Of a stretch of DNA of 64,000 nucleotides, positions 13,166 through 24,795 are shown in pieces. Each line of letters opens with the position of its first letter. The stretch's first letter is position 1. Under the pieces are notes generated by a model. The model was not told where the DNA came from. It made no database searches and saw nothing but the letters and a program-made list of their open reading frames with translations. The translations under genes and the position numbers were made by a program. The stretch is from Chinchilla lanigera (lineage: Eukaryota > Chordata > Mammalia > Rodentia > Chinchillidae): NCBI RefSeq assembly GCF_000276665.1, contig NW_004955434.1, forward strand, positions 22,645,179 through 22,709,178, in the 5' to 3' direction.

Positions 13166-14609
13166 TGGCGACTCTTGTTGAGAGCTGCTCCTGGGAAGAA
13201 AGGCCTGGTAAACTGTCCCTGCTTGATTCCAATCTAAGATTATCAGATAATCTAGCACTTTAAAATGAGCCATCACAAGATTAGCAACAGCTTTGAGAGT
13301 CACACTGAATTAAAACAATGTTTGAAACTCAAGGGGAAGAGGAGGAAACTAGAAAACGCAGTGAGTGTCTTATACTGACCGAAATTCCTCAGATCACCCT
13401 GAGTGGAGCTGGTCAGATTCTAAACATTTTAAACTAGAGTGTGCTTTCTGAAGTAGTCTGCTTTCAGACCCAAAAAAATCTAGGGTTAGGTCAAATGGGA
13501 AGTGACGTTTTAGAAATATGTGCAGGAATTTTGTAATATATGTTTGTAACTGTTGATTACAAAGTCAGTAATTGCCTACAGTGTGGCTTTCTCTCTTGTC
13601 TTTACAAGAATACTACCAATGCCAGAGCTTCATAATATACACCCATAAAGTTATCCCACTAAATGGTTTTTGCCCATCCCATAATCAGTATTTTTGCTTG
13701 ATCTAACACCTGGGTAACAGATAACACGTATAAGCTATCGTATCATAAGGCAGGTATTACCACTAAAATCCACATTCTATCGTTTACCACTAATTAGCTA
13801 AACCAGTGTAATCTTTTGACTATGAGTATATTCCTTGGCCCATACTTCCTGGACCACTCCTCCTAAATCCACAAAGCTCACTTACTAGCCAGACATGGCT
13901 ACATTTCAGGACAAGGATGTCCCACCTTCTTCAGATCCTTTATGAGCACAACCTTCAGAGAATACAACCCAACTGCCGGAAGCCCTCACAGGCATGGCAG
14001 GTACATGAAAGAACCTAGTAAGACAGTGCAACAGTGTGCACACTCCCTCGGACAGTCTCAGGTACCACAGCTTTTCAGTTCTGCAATTGAGCTTCTCAGA
14101 AAATGATACTGAGATACACGAAACAAGACCTACTCTGCATCTTAAAAATTCATACTTGAGTCTCCTTGCATACATTTTTTCACAGCCAAGTGTTCATGTG
14201 CTGCAGCTGTATCATATTCTATTTGTTCACTTATTTTGTACGCAACACCGAATCTGTATGGGGCTTGCAGACAGAAGTACCTATCACAATCATATTTTTA
14301 ACTGTTACTGAATATCATTAAAGTAATGAAAGATGTTTAGAGAAAAATGGTTTTTGTAACTCAAAGGGACAGGATGGATTATCATACTGAAAAAAAACAG
14401 AAGAATCACATAACAAGGTAAATGTCTGCAATTTAATTTCTAAAACACACAGCACTGAGGTTTCAAATCAGGGTCTGCATCTTAGTCAGCCAGTTAGTCA
14501 AGTAATATCTGAGCACCTAATGCCTATATTTTCTTCACATAACCAACAAAGAAGGAATTTCCTTTTCTGTGTTACAGATTCTGAACACAGAATTCAAAGG
14601 CAAATTTTA

Positions 14610-14710
14610 GGGGCTGGGGATTTAGCTCAGAGGCAAAGCGCCTGCCTGGCAAGCGCAAGGTCGTGAGTTCGGTTCCTGGTACCAAAGAAAAACCAAAAAA
14701 AAAAAAAAAA
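14610..14710 (+). mobile_element. ID SINE, young, with 15-bp target-site duplication
   Basis: It has a near-consensus ID core, the GAAAAACC tail and a long A run. The flanks CAAAGGCAAATTTTA at 14595-14609 and 14711-14725 are identical. Confidence 0.95.
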
Positions 14711-15539
14711 CAAAGGCAAATTTTACCTCTGAACACTTTAGTAAATGTTTTCTTATTTTCTTCTGACAGAAGGATCTTTGCCTTTATCTGGAAACATCTC
14801 ACTGTACAGTCACTTACAGTGACCTACAGTGACCTTCCCTTAAGGGAAGGCCCTTCAGGGTAATTTTACTTTGTGGACCTTTATACTGCCTAAAAATTTT
14901 ACAATAATAGATTGTCATCCACCCGGAATAATTTCTCAAACTTGGTTAAATAATTGCATAGATACCAAAAGAAAAGTACCCTCTACCTACACCACTCCAT
15001 TACCTTGACTCCTAATTCAAAGAAAGCAAAGTCTACATTTTGAATAATTTAGATTATAAAATAAATTTACAAAAGACAACCAGAAGATAGCAACAAGAAG
15101 GAGCCTCCAAACTAGAAGACACTTTGTTATTTGGTGGCACCTTCTGGAAAAGCTTGACATTGCAGCTCAGCTCTGTTAAACATAAATTCCAATGCAAAAT
15201 CAAGTGGGGAAAATTCTGAGAGCAAGGAAATACTCTTGACAATAGTATACAGTTGAGAACCGTGAAAATCTGTTTTAAGTGAACACATATCTGAAGAGGT
15301 AAAGGTTCCTGGATATTTCATAATCCATCTATAAGACTGTCACCTCCCCAAGATTATTGGTAAATCTCAAACCAATGCATCAATGAAGAGATTCACATGT
15401 GGGACAAGAACATTCAAGGTTTTCATAGCAATGCTATCAATATCAACTTCATGAAGCATACTACTGCAATTTTAGTATGAATCCATGGAAAAATAAGATT
15501 CCCTTCCCCTCAATCCCTCTTAAAGATATTCCCCACCAA

Positions 15540-15735
15540 GTGGATTGAAATTCTAGCTCCACCATTTCTAAACATGGCAACCTTTACTAAATTTCTTAAC
15601 CTTTGACCTCTGGTTTTCTCATCTATTAAAGAGTGATAGTATCTGTTTCACAGAATTGCTTTGAGGGTTAAATGAACATGTCAGGTGCTTGGCACATAGC
15701 ACTCAAGTAAAGTTTACCTACAGCTATAAGGTATC
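15540..15735 (+). repeat. MIR SINE
   Basis: GAAATTCTAGCTCCACCATT, CTTAACCTTTGACCTCTGG, TTTTCTCATCTATTAAAGAG, GAGGGTTAAATGAACATGTC and GCTTGGCACATAGCACTCAA follow the MIR consensus in order. Confidence 0.85.
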
Positions 15736-15954
15736 CCTGTGACACAAGAAAATTCGTCTTGCAAAGATATGTTGATACATTTTTTTGGACTTGTGACTAA
15801 AGATGACCAATGGGAAAATTACAAAAGCAATACACACTCAACAGTGCTTTGAATGGGCAATTCAACACTCTTGAAGGCGGCGCCAGAATTTATTAGAAAA
15901 CGTACACACTAATGTTCTTTTAAATCATTATTTTCTTATTCCCTTTAATGATTT

Positions 15955-16151
15955 GATCAATCTTGTAGTCTTACATCTGGTAATCTGAGCAAGTTTGTCG
16001 AAGATAACAATATGTCATATAATGACCACTGTTAATCCCTATCATTTGGTTTGAAAGCCTGTATCATTTTTAATGTCCTTGCTTTGTTTGTATTTTGCTA
16101 TTGTTCTTTTTTTTTGTAGTATTTTCTTTAAAATAAAAATTTAAAAAAAAA
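15955..16151 (+). mobile_element. L1-like 3' end remnant
   Basis: TACATCTGGTAATCTGAGCA, AAGATAACAATATGTCATA, ATGACCACTGTTAATCCC and a terminal TTTAAAATAAAAATTT before an A run. It aligns base for base over long stretches with the reverse complement of 39975-40186. Confidence 0.65.
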
Positions 16152-16439
16152 GAAAACATACATCCTCAATACACACGAGTGAAGATGCTGAGTTTGGGCA
16201 ACTGTTCATGACAACCAACTCTGCAATGACAGAGACCTCTCATTTTTTCGCAACCCTGTTTTCAGGGGTTTCTGAGGGGTTATTTAATTTAAAAACTAAG
16301 ATATCACACTGGGCTTAGATGTACCAAAACAAAGAAAAGAGGCTCCTGTTATGTAAAAATAATCTTCCTTTTAAGTGCTTCTAATCCTTTTCTGGAATAA
16401 ATCAAGAATGTGGATGAACCAATGAACGGCTGGCTGGCT

Positions 16440-16965
16440 AGAGGCATCCTCTTCAGTCTGATCATATCCAAACAAAAACCAAAATAGCACCACAGCAGGG
16501 ACAGGTAGCCTCTCCACAATGACACAGAGTTGACTTTCTTCCCATTGTTTTAATTAATGATCCACATTGAGCCCAATCTACCAGAGGAAGAATCGCAACC
16601 CCTTCAGGTATTTTTACTTCCATTAATAAAACACAGAAAACAGGAGCCTTGAATGAGAGCCCTCCCTGGAGAGCAGGCAGCCCTTTAATGAATGGCCTCT
16701 TCAGCTGCTGGCTCACCCTCCTCACAGACTTTACAGCTCTTGCATGTGCTGGAATTACAAATCATCAAAAAGCCACTTTGAAAACACAATAAAGACCTTC
16801 TTCTCTGACTGCAACAACCCTCCATCACATAAAAACCTAAGGCCAGTGCTTCCAGCAGGACATTTACTGCCAGCTCCAGACAGTTTAGCAGGGCAATGAA
16901 GAGGGTGGGGCACGAGGAAATGAGGCGAGCAAAGGAGGGGTAGCTTCTTTTCTTTTTCTTTTCTC
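16440..16965. other. Non-repetitive, moderately GC stretch, possible conserved element
   Basis: No SINE, LINE or LTR signature over about 525 bp. TTAATTAATGATC and CCTTTAATGAATGG resemble homeodomain sites. Two overlapping minus-strand open frames (16462-16725, 16685-16972) lack any domain and look like chance. Confidence 0.3.
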
Positions 16966-17699
16966 TTTTCAAACGAAACCTCTGCTAAGGTGGTTTGAAG
17001 TATTACTCCATGTCTGAACCACCATCCACCCCTGAGTAAAATGCTACTATATGATGAGAGTTTGGTTTTCTTTTTTCCTCTTCCTCAAGAAAATTCTTAT
17101 CCAAGAAAACACTCTGCTAAGCCAAAATCATCAAAAGACATAGTGAAATGCCATTTCTCATACTGCAGGTTGAAGTAGCTAGCATTTTGACCACACTTAA
17201 CCTACTCATTTACAAGAAAAGATACTTAAAACTTTGAACATTTTCACTGATAAACATGATTACTTCACAATAACACTAATTTTAAAAAAGGAATACTACC
17301 AAATGCCTGTTCCAAAGCAGTGTTTTTCTCCATCTCATTTAATTAAAGAACTAAAAGATCTTGAGGGAAATTCGGCTTACCTTGGGTTTAAAACTAAGAC
17401 TTGCCCTATATTTTCCCTGTGACCATTTCACAAGTGCATAGTACTTACCAAGGCTATATACTTCCTTAGGAAAAATTCAGGGCAAAATGACATATTTCAA
17501 ACACTTTTCCTCCACTTTAAGCATATAAACTTTCACATCTGAGAAAAGACAACTAAAGTTCTACAATGTTTTTGACTGCATAAAATCTCTTTTGTAACTA
17601 CAGGCTATAAAGCTTCCCAGAAGCTAAGGCAGACATAACAGCACTAACACTTTTTTTGATCAGTGTATGTTTAGTGTGTTAACTGTATTACTGAGACTG

Positions 17700-17850
17700 A
17701 CTTACTAATTTTCACCACAAATCTACAGAGTAGGTCCTGTTGTGATGTCCACTTTACAAAAGATGAAACTATGAAACAGAGAAGGTTAAACAGTTTGCCC
17801 AAGACCACTGGTAACACTGGGACACTAGGGGCTGACACAAGCTTGCAGAC
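17700..17850 (-). repeat. MIR SINE, minus strand
   Basis: The plus strand reads CCACTTTACAAAAGATGAAA, CAGAGAAGGTTAAACAGTTT and GCCCAAGACCACTGGTAAC, the reversed MIR order. Confidence 0.8.
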
Positions 17851-19012
17851 TCATTATGTATGTACTACTTATTAGGGAGTAAGTGAGCCGTGAAACACAT
17901 GCATAATATAAGCTACGGATTTTCATCTTTACTTCTTTCTCTTGCACAAATAAAAACCTGAACTGAAAAAGAATCGTATGAATAAAAAAAGCTAAGCGCC
18001 CTAATCCATCTTAATAGTGCTAATTTTTATAAAAAATCTGAACCTAACTTGATTTCGGAAAAGATTCTTTACAATGTTCTTTTAAAAATAAAAAATATTC
18101 TTCCTTTTAATTTTAATCAACCTGTACTGAGACAACATGTTTTCTTTATAAGCATACCAAGGGAATGATCAGTTTCCCTAGCCTTTCTAATTCGTAGGGT
18201 CTTCTGACTTCTTTTTTGTACCTTGTTGTTGTTCCATTTCCAGAGACCGTGATCCGCCCTTTGTGACTCAAATTATCTACCACCCTATCCCCTACAAATG
18301 AACACAATCTGGCTCATATTCAAACAATGGGGCTGTTAAGGACTTTAGAGAAATTTGTTCTTCTAATCACGCCCATGGAAAGGCTAGTGTGCTCACACCC
18401 AGAACGGTGAAGGTGGGCTGCCTTATGCTACCAACTCAGTTGCTGGCCAAGACAGGGTCTGGGCTGTTTAGCACTGTCCATTACAGTTGCTTCCTGTTCT
18501 TTGCCTTCTCCACAGATGGGATGCTAGGTAGTAGGTAGTAGACAGGCTACACGAAGGCTATTTTTCTGGATAATGGAAATGTTAGCCCTCTCTTACCCTC
18601 TTTTGTTCACAGCAAGGCCTCTTAGACACATGGTTCATATAGTGCCACTTTTTCCAACTTACATTTAAATAATTAAACTAAAAGGAAAAACAATAAAAGC
18701 ATTTATTACTAGAAGACATAAGAAAAATATAATACTTGGGTTTTATACCCAAACCATACCCCAAAGTCTTTAGATACTTTCTATGTCAAACTATGCAAAG
18801 CACATCATAAATATTCCTGTTATAATCACTGTATCTGTGACTCTAATATGTCATATCTTGAAAATTTACTGCCTGTTGTATGGAATCACATACCATTATA
18901 ACTCTTTGTTCTAGAAGAGTTTTTAAGGTACTGTTTGGGTAAACATACTAAGTGAAATAATTTTATTAAAACAAATCCATACTTTATAAATCATATACAA
19001 CAGAGAAGGAAA

Positions 19013-19178
19013 GCCAGGCGTGGTGTCGCACCCCTGTAATCCCAGCACTCAGGAGGCTGACGGAGGAGGATCATTGCAAGTTCGAGACCAGCCTGGGCTA
19101 CAAAGTGAGCATAAGGCCAACTGCACAGTGAGACCCTGTCTCAAAAAGACAGAAAAAAAAAAAAAAAGAAAAAAAGAG
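19013..19178 (+). mobile_element. B1-type SINE (7SL-derived)
   Basis: GCCAGGCGTGGTGTCGCACC, TGTAATCCCAGCACTCAGGA, then CGAGACCAGCCTGGGCTAC and GAGACCCTGTCTCAAAAAG with a long A tail. An internal partial duplication (a second GGCCAACTGC phrase) distinguishes it from a simple monomer. Confidence 0.92.
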
Positions 19179-20229
19179 AAGGAGCGAGCGACAAACGTAA
19201 GGAGAATAAACAGAATTAGCCAAGGAAGAAGACCATCTGGGATATATCCACATGGAAAGTGCATTTGCTGTATGAGTGTCATTTGGTCTTCCTACAAATG
19301 AGCAAACATTACAAAAAGGTACTTTTCAGCGTTCTGACCACTGTAAGAAACATGCACACACACTGAAAGGAAAATTTCAAAAACTACTACTTATACTAAT
19401 TACAATGTATTCTGGTTTATAAATGGTGGTGATGACATGTTAAATTTATTTTGTGCCTCACCAGTGACTCACACTCAGCATTTGAAAACCTTTGTTCTAA
19501 GAGAATCACAACATGTCAGACTACAGAAAGACCAAGTTGCTAAACTTGACAATTTTGATAGATTAGTCACACTCCAGCACATTTCAGGGTGATCCAAAAC
19601 AAAAGTCAAACACACAGAAAGTTCCAAGTAATATCTGCCATAAGAATAAATTTCAAATTAAAAGGAGAGGAAGGGAGCAACAAGGAAAATTAATAGTTGA
19701 GATACTGCAACAAACCCATTCAGCTGTCATCTCCCTTTCACAAACTATGACTACAGACCCTTTACTGAAAACTGAAACAAATGACCCAAACCCCAGTGTT
19801 TTTTGTCCCACTCTTCTCTTAAAACCTGACTTCTATCAGAAGTTAGAGATCAGCTATAGTGAGTAGGTGGTAAAGAGATGGTCTCTGGACCACTGGGGAT
19901 TGGCATTAGTGCTGTTAGTGCCTGGCTCGGGCAGGCTTTCTACCTGGAACAATCTACACCCAGGCCAGGAAAAAGCCTCTCTCATTCTTTGCCAGAATTT
20001 AAATGAAGGATATCTGTAGGCAACCTCACGACACAAAAAGAAGAACATTCTAAAAGCTTTCAGCATATTTTAGGCAGACAATTTTTTTTTATCATTGTCT
20101 AAAAATACTGACACACCAAAGTTAGAATATTGATTATTGATAATTGAAGATGACCAAAATCAGAGAAAAAAAAAAATAAGGATGAGATAACTTCACAGCA
20201 GGTGGTGTTTATTTTTTAGAAAGAGTCAA

Positions 20230-20370
20230 GTTGGGTGTAGTGGTGCACAGCTACAGTATAGTCCCAACACTCAGGAGGCTGAGGAAGGAGACCTACTGCC
20301 AGTTTGGGGCCAGTCAGGGCTACAGAATCATTCCAAGGCCAATCTGAATCACATAGTGAGACCCTATCTT
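20230..20370 (+). mobile_element. B1-type SINE, diverged
   Basis: GTGTAGTGGTGCACAGC, CAACACTCAGGAGGCTGAGG and GTGAGACCCTATCTTGAG mark a B1. Its A-rich tail runs into the GAAA/GAGAAA microsatellite. Confidence 0.85.
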
Positions 20371-20510
20371 GAGAAAAAGAAAGAAAGAAAGAGAGAGAGA
20401 AAAGAAGAGAAAGAGAAAGAGAAAGAGAAAGAGAAAGAGAAAGAGAAAGAGAAAGAGAAAGAGAAAGAGAAAGAGAAAGAGAAAGAGGAAGAGAGAAAGA
20501 AGAGACAGAC
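20371..20510. repeat. Purine microsatellite, 13 perfect GAGAAA units
   Basis: GAAA and GA units lead into (GAGAAA) x13 at 20407-20484, then degenerate GAGGAAGAG. It grew from the A tail of the B1 at 20230-20370. The MLLT3 transcript carries it as a long pyrimidine tract about 0.76-0.9 kb downstream of exon 5. Confidence 0.95.
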
Positions 20511-21272
20511 CAACATTCTGACTAGCAGCACTGTCACTAGAAGTGTAAGATTTACTATACTGATAAAACTAAAAATCCTTTCCAACACTGAAAATACATT
20601 TAAATAGCTAGACATTCCTTTGTGCAACCACATACGCAATCCTGATATCAAAAAACACAGCAAAGATAATACACTACCCTTTCTAAATCAATAACAAAAA
20701 AATTAAATGTCTTCAAAATGCAAATGGTTTCACAGGCAGGTAAAATGTCAAAATTTTTCAAATTATACATACTGAATATGTATAGTATGTTTGCATATTA
20801 ATTTTGCCTCAATGAAACTGCTAAAAGAAACTAATATCTCATCAATATAAACAAATTACATCACTACAATGATCAAAAAGATCAGTATAATAATTTCTTC
20901 CAACATTTTCTATATTTTCTATTAAACTTACTTTTCCCTTGTAGACATTTTATTGTATTTTGCTCATTATCCTAAATTACCCAGCACTGAAAAACATTCT
21001 AAACAAGTTTTAATGAGCAGTGAAATTTTCTGCAGCTATTCAAATGACCAATCATTACACTCTGGAATACACCTTTTAATGATTTAAATCATAAACTAAA
21101 AACATTCCTTAATGATCTCATTTCCTTTTCCCCAGTTACAGAAATTCATTTCCAAGCCACACCTATCTCCATGCTACCTTTTCAGAATTCAGGGTTAGTT
21201 TTCTTCCTTTATTCCTTATCATAAGGCTATGGGAAAGAACAAAAAAAAACCCCATTAAGACTAACTACTCAC

Positions 21273-21845
21273 ATCAGATTTAGAGGACATATTCTCCTCC
21301 ACGTCTGAATCATTGGGATCCACAATATCATCAAATGGTGGTAAAGTTGATTTTTTCTTCTCTGATATCTCACTTTCAACTTTGACCTTTCCCATCTTGA
21401 CATGAGATTTATCTTTTATCTGTTTTTTATCAGCAGAACAAGTGAGTATCAGTGGTGGTGCGCTAGAAAAACTTTTAAATAAAGCCTCTGAGCTACTCTT
21501 TTTCCTTTTTTTGGCCGAGAGTTCTTCAGAATCTGAAATAGGGGGCCTCTTACTAGGAGCCTTCTTATCTTGCTGTCCACTGGTGATGGTGAGTAAGTTA
21601 CTGTCTGGTTTTGGCTCTTTTGACATGGGTTTAGGTTCCTTGAAGGCCATTTTAGGAACTATTTTCTCTTCTTTCAGTGGTTTATTTTCTTTGGGTTTCT
21701 TAGAGGATTCTTTGGAAGATTTGTTGTGATCCCTGGAAGGTTCTTTGAAGGCACTTTTATGTTCTCTGGAGTCTTTAGAAGGTTTTTCCTTGTGCTCCTT
21801 CATTAATTTGTGAGGCTTTGAAAAACTGGTACTGCTGCTGCTGCT

Positions 21846-21884
<39 letters not shown>

Positions 21885-21885
21885 G

Positions 21886-21983
<98 letters not shown>

Positions 21984-22010
21984 GCTGGTATGAATACTCC
22001 TATTAGGGTC
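21273..22010 (-). CDS. MLLT3: MLLT3 (AF9) exon 5: polyserine tract and lysine-rich linker with nuclear localisation signal
   Basis: This 738-nt exon encodes 246 codons in phase 0 at both ends, residues 141-386 if human numbering holds upstream. On the minus strand it opens after a strong acceptor (pyrimidine tract then CTGCAG) with DPNRSIHT. Then come 52 consecutive serines (21831-21986) and TSFSKPHKLMKEHKEK. A Lys/Ser/Glu-rich, probably disordered linker follows, with a basic cluster AKKRKK that fits the known AF9 nuclear localisation signal. The exon ends PNDSDVEENMSSKSD before the donor GTGAGT (minus strand). Apart from the serine count the text is nearly identical to human AF9. Recalled differences are I to V, T to I and I to M near the 3' end. 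The family links acetyl/crotonyl-lysine histone marks to DOT1L and transcription elongation in the nucleus. The open frame continues beyond both splice sites into intron, but those extensions are not coding. Identification is secure. Confidence 0.97.
21831..21986 (-). repeat. MLLT3: AGC/AGT codon repeat encoding 52 serines
   Basis: The tract is 156 nt in the MLLT3 reading frame: 45 AGC and 7 AGT codons and no other codon. On the plus strand it reads as GCT units with ACT at units 1, 6, 15, 20, 31, 39 and 48. The longest uninterrupted AGC run is ten codons. Recalled human AF9 has about 42 serines at residues 149-190, so this allele is about ten longer. The repeat is a coding trinucleotide microsatellite and is probably length-polymorphic. 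Confidence 0.95.
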
Positions 22011-23098
22011 CTGCAGAAAGGGGAGAAGAAAATAAACTCTCAAAACTAAATAGGAACAAAGACTCAAAAAGCAATTTTCTTGAGTTTGATATACATAAAA
22101 TGATCCTCCTTTGACTGCTCTCAAGTTAGCTCTAAATACCAAAAAAATTTTAATGCAAATCAACCATCAGAGAATAAAAGATTGGAAAAATCCATGTGAA
22201 AAATAGGGAGAGAAGGTAACTATGATCAAAGAATTTAATGAGGCAAGCTATATTCTTCATCACTGGAAGCAAGGACTTCTAAAACATTTCAAAGCAATAA
22301 ATGTTAACTGTAACCTTGTCCTGGAAGATACAAAGATGGATAATATACGGTCCCACTCTTAATAATTATAACCTATCAATGACTGATGGTTGTTGAACGA
22401 GGCACCTATAAAGTGCTATGACAATAAAAGAAAGGGGACTGTGCAGTTCTGTTAAGAGGAAAGGATAATTCAGAAATTTATTTAATAAAGAGCTAACAGG
22501 TCAGTTTGGTCCCAGAGGACAAGCAGATAATTACTAGAAGAAGAACAAAATGATAGAGACCAGAGACCAGACTAAACTAAACTAAGGGAGCAAATCACGG
22601 AGTGTGTTTGAGGAGCAGCACAAGACTGAGAAGAAGGTGGGAAAATGTCTCAGGGATCACCTAGTAAAGTCAGGTTACATTAAATTTAAAATGAATTTGC
22701 AATATTAAAACTCCACAGAACCTTAAAAGAAATAATTTCCATTTTGGGATTTTAAAAAACAATTTTTATTCTGCTTAAAATTTCATCAGCTAAGGAATAT
22801 GTCTCTAATAGGGGCAAAGAAAAGGACTATAACATAACAAAATTTCACCTAAACATCAAACAGGCTGAAGCCATTAACAATTACTGTGTGTATTCATAAA
22901 AAAAGAGGTAATTGCTATTTCATTTTATTATCAATTTTTTCACTCAGAATATATAACCTCTACATACGTTTCTGTTTAGGAATAAAATCTAAGTCCACAC
23001 TTACCATATTTGTGAACCTCTGCCATTAACAGTAAGAATAAGAAAAAGAAGTAAATCCCAGACATGTAAAAGCTTCAAGCTAATACTAAAAGAAAGGC

Positions 23099-23120
23099 TT
23101 TTTTTTTTTTTTTTTTTTAC
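23099..23120. repeat. Poly-T run
   Basis: About 20 T in a row, with no SINE body recognisable beside it. Confidence 0.85.
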
Positions 23121-23196
23121 TGATTTCCATCTTCTAATAAACCAAAGACAAATAAATGTCCTAAATTTCAACTAGAATTTACATCACTAGGCTTGC

Positions 23197-23343
23197 CTTT
23201 TTTTTTTCAGTCAGGGTCTTGCTATGTAGTTCAGGCAGGCCTTAAATTCACTATGCAATGAAATTGGCCCTGAACTCACAGCAGTTGTCCTGCCTCAGCC
23301 TCCCAGATGCTGAGCTGCAGGAATGTGCCACCATGTATAGCTT
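23197..23343 (-). mobile_element. B1-type SINE, minus strand
   Basis: The reverse complement contains GCACATTCCTGCAGCTCAGC, CTGAGGCAGGACAACTGC and the closing AAGACCCTGACTG before an A tail. It lies in the MLLT3 sense direction. Confidence 0.85.
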
Positions 23344-24773
23344 ATTTTTCACATCTAACTCACCCACTTAAGCCCAAGAAAATACAAACCAATCCTATAT
23401 GCAACATTTATTTTTCTCATGGGAGTACATGGTTTCGAACTTCTAAAATGAATAAAGTTACTAAGCAAAGATTTGCTTTTATGCACTAAATGATTCCTTA
23501 CATAATATGTGAAGCTGAGATTTAAAAACAGAATGCTTTAAAAATAGAATTCATATTACTGAAATGTCATTATTTTATAAATTCTATTTAAGACATTTCC
23601 TGGAATGTTATGCTATTTCTATGAATAATTAAAATACAGTATAATGGACAAACTAAATTAGGAAAGAACGTTTTGAAATCTAATATCCTTGAGTATTTTT
23701 TAAATTGGTTTGTTGACTCACTGAATTTTGGCCATTTGCAATCAGTATTCTAATAATGGCTTCAGAACATCCAAGTATTGCTGTTTAACGTTCAACCTAC
23801 ATGAAGTATTGCAAATATTTTTTATAAAGGAAGGTTAAAAAACATACAATTATAAAATTGCCAACATATTTCTAATGTTAAGAATGAAAAACACTAACAT
23901 TTCAGCAGCAGGGTGGAGGGAGCACAACAGAGGACTTTCCATGACTTCTTTTCAACATCCTTCTGTAGAACAAACTGGAATTCTTAATATAAGAGACACA
24001 GGGGCATCTGAATCTTATCTCATAATCTTGTCAGAAGTCTAAATTCTTGTCTTAATTATATATATAAAATAATCTGGGTATAAAGTTGTAGAAATGTAAG
24101 TTTTCATAATTTTTTAGCTCTTACATGTAAGCACTTAGTATTACCTTTTCACTACTTAACAAATCTTGCTTCGAGGAAGTGGCCCGATCATTTTTGTTTC
24201 TTCTCCTCTTATAAGCTTTCTTTAAGCTAAGAGAACTCAACAGCTCTTAATAAGCTAAGAGGACAAACACATTCCATAACAAATGTTGTAGCCAACTAAA
24301 ACTGAGAAATGTAGGAAAAAAGTAGAGAATGGTTCCTATTATGTAGGGGAGCAGTTTCTTTGCTGGGTCTGTGATAAATGACAAAGTTTAAATACAAGGC
24401 ATCAGGAACTATATTCATACATGTAATAAATGTAAAACAGTGGCTCAGATACACAATCAAGCATTAAGTTGCTACTCTAACATAGAATAAAAGCTTTCAC
24501 TGATTCACAGCTTATCTATCATGCGCATACATACACAGGGTTCAGTCAGTGGCTTTTCAAACTTCCTACGGAACCATTAACCTCAACATTAAGTGTCACT
24601 AGGTAGCACACACTAATTACCATCCAACATGAAGTTTACTTTACACACACTGTGTAATTCAAATTCTCTTTGCCTGAGGCTTACTGGGACAAACTGAACA
24701 TCACGTAATCCAGCCAAAGGCAGCATGTGTGCATAATTCAACTCTCAAATATTTAAATGGCTATTTACACATA

Positions 24774-24795
24774 AATATATATATATATATATATT
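24774..24795. repeat. (AT)n microsatellite
   Basis: AT repeats of about 22 nt after ACATAA. Confidence 0.9.

Larger units (their letters stand above)
1..21272 (-). other. MLLT3: MLLT3 intron 5 (5' part; continues below position 1)
   Basis: No coding exon of MLLT3 was found here. The next expected text (SEQPSPAS and a short serine run) does not appear on the minus strand. The stretch is AT-rich and holds the SINEs, L1 3' ends, MIR copies and simple repeats listed separately. Unique-looking parts with nothing recognisable include 1-2690, 2880-5180, 6330-10390, 11340-12710, 12840-14590, 14730-15540, 16980-17690, 17860-19000 and 20520-21270. 8870-9160 and 3900-4300 have a slightly higher GC content and may be old repeats, but I cannot classify them. 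Short open frames in this region overlap each other on both strands and match no family known to me. Confidence 0.85.

Noticed and set aside
16462..16972. Two minus-strand open frames of 87 and 95 codons
   Set aside because: They overlap in different frames, show no domain or splice context and no similarity I recognise; more likely a non-coding island.
20356..20663. Open frames of Lys/Glu (plus) and Phe/Ser (minus) repeats
   Set aside because: They translate the GAGAAA microsatellite and B1 tail; no start context or domain.
1..21272. Exon 6 or later exons of MLLT3
   Set aside because: I looked on the minus strand for the next expected residues and for a matching acceptor and saw none; intron 5 is long in human as well.
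21818..22006. Plus-strand open frame rich in cysteine (MKNWYCCCCY...)
   Set aside because: It is the reverse complement of the MLLT3 serine codons; repeats of GCT/ACT give long open frames in all readings.
22011..22163. N-terminal extension of the exon 5 open frame (starting MICIKIFLVF)
   Set aside because: It is intron 4 sequence read through the acceptor; the pyrimidine tract and CTGCAG sit inside it.
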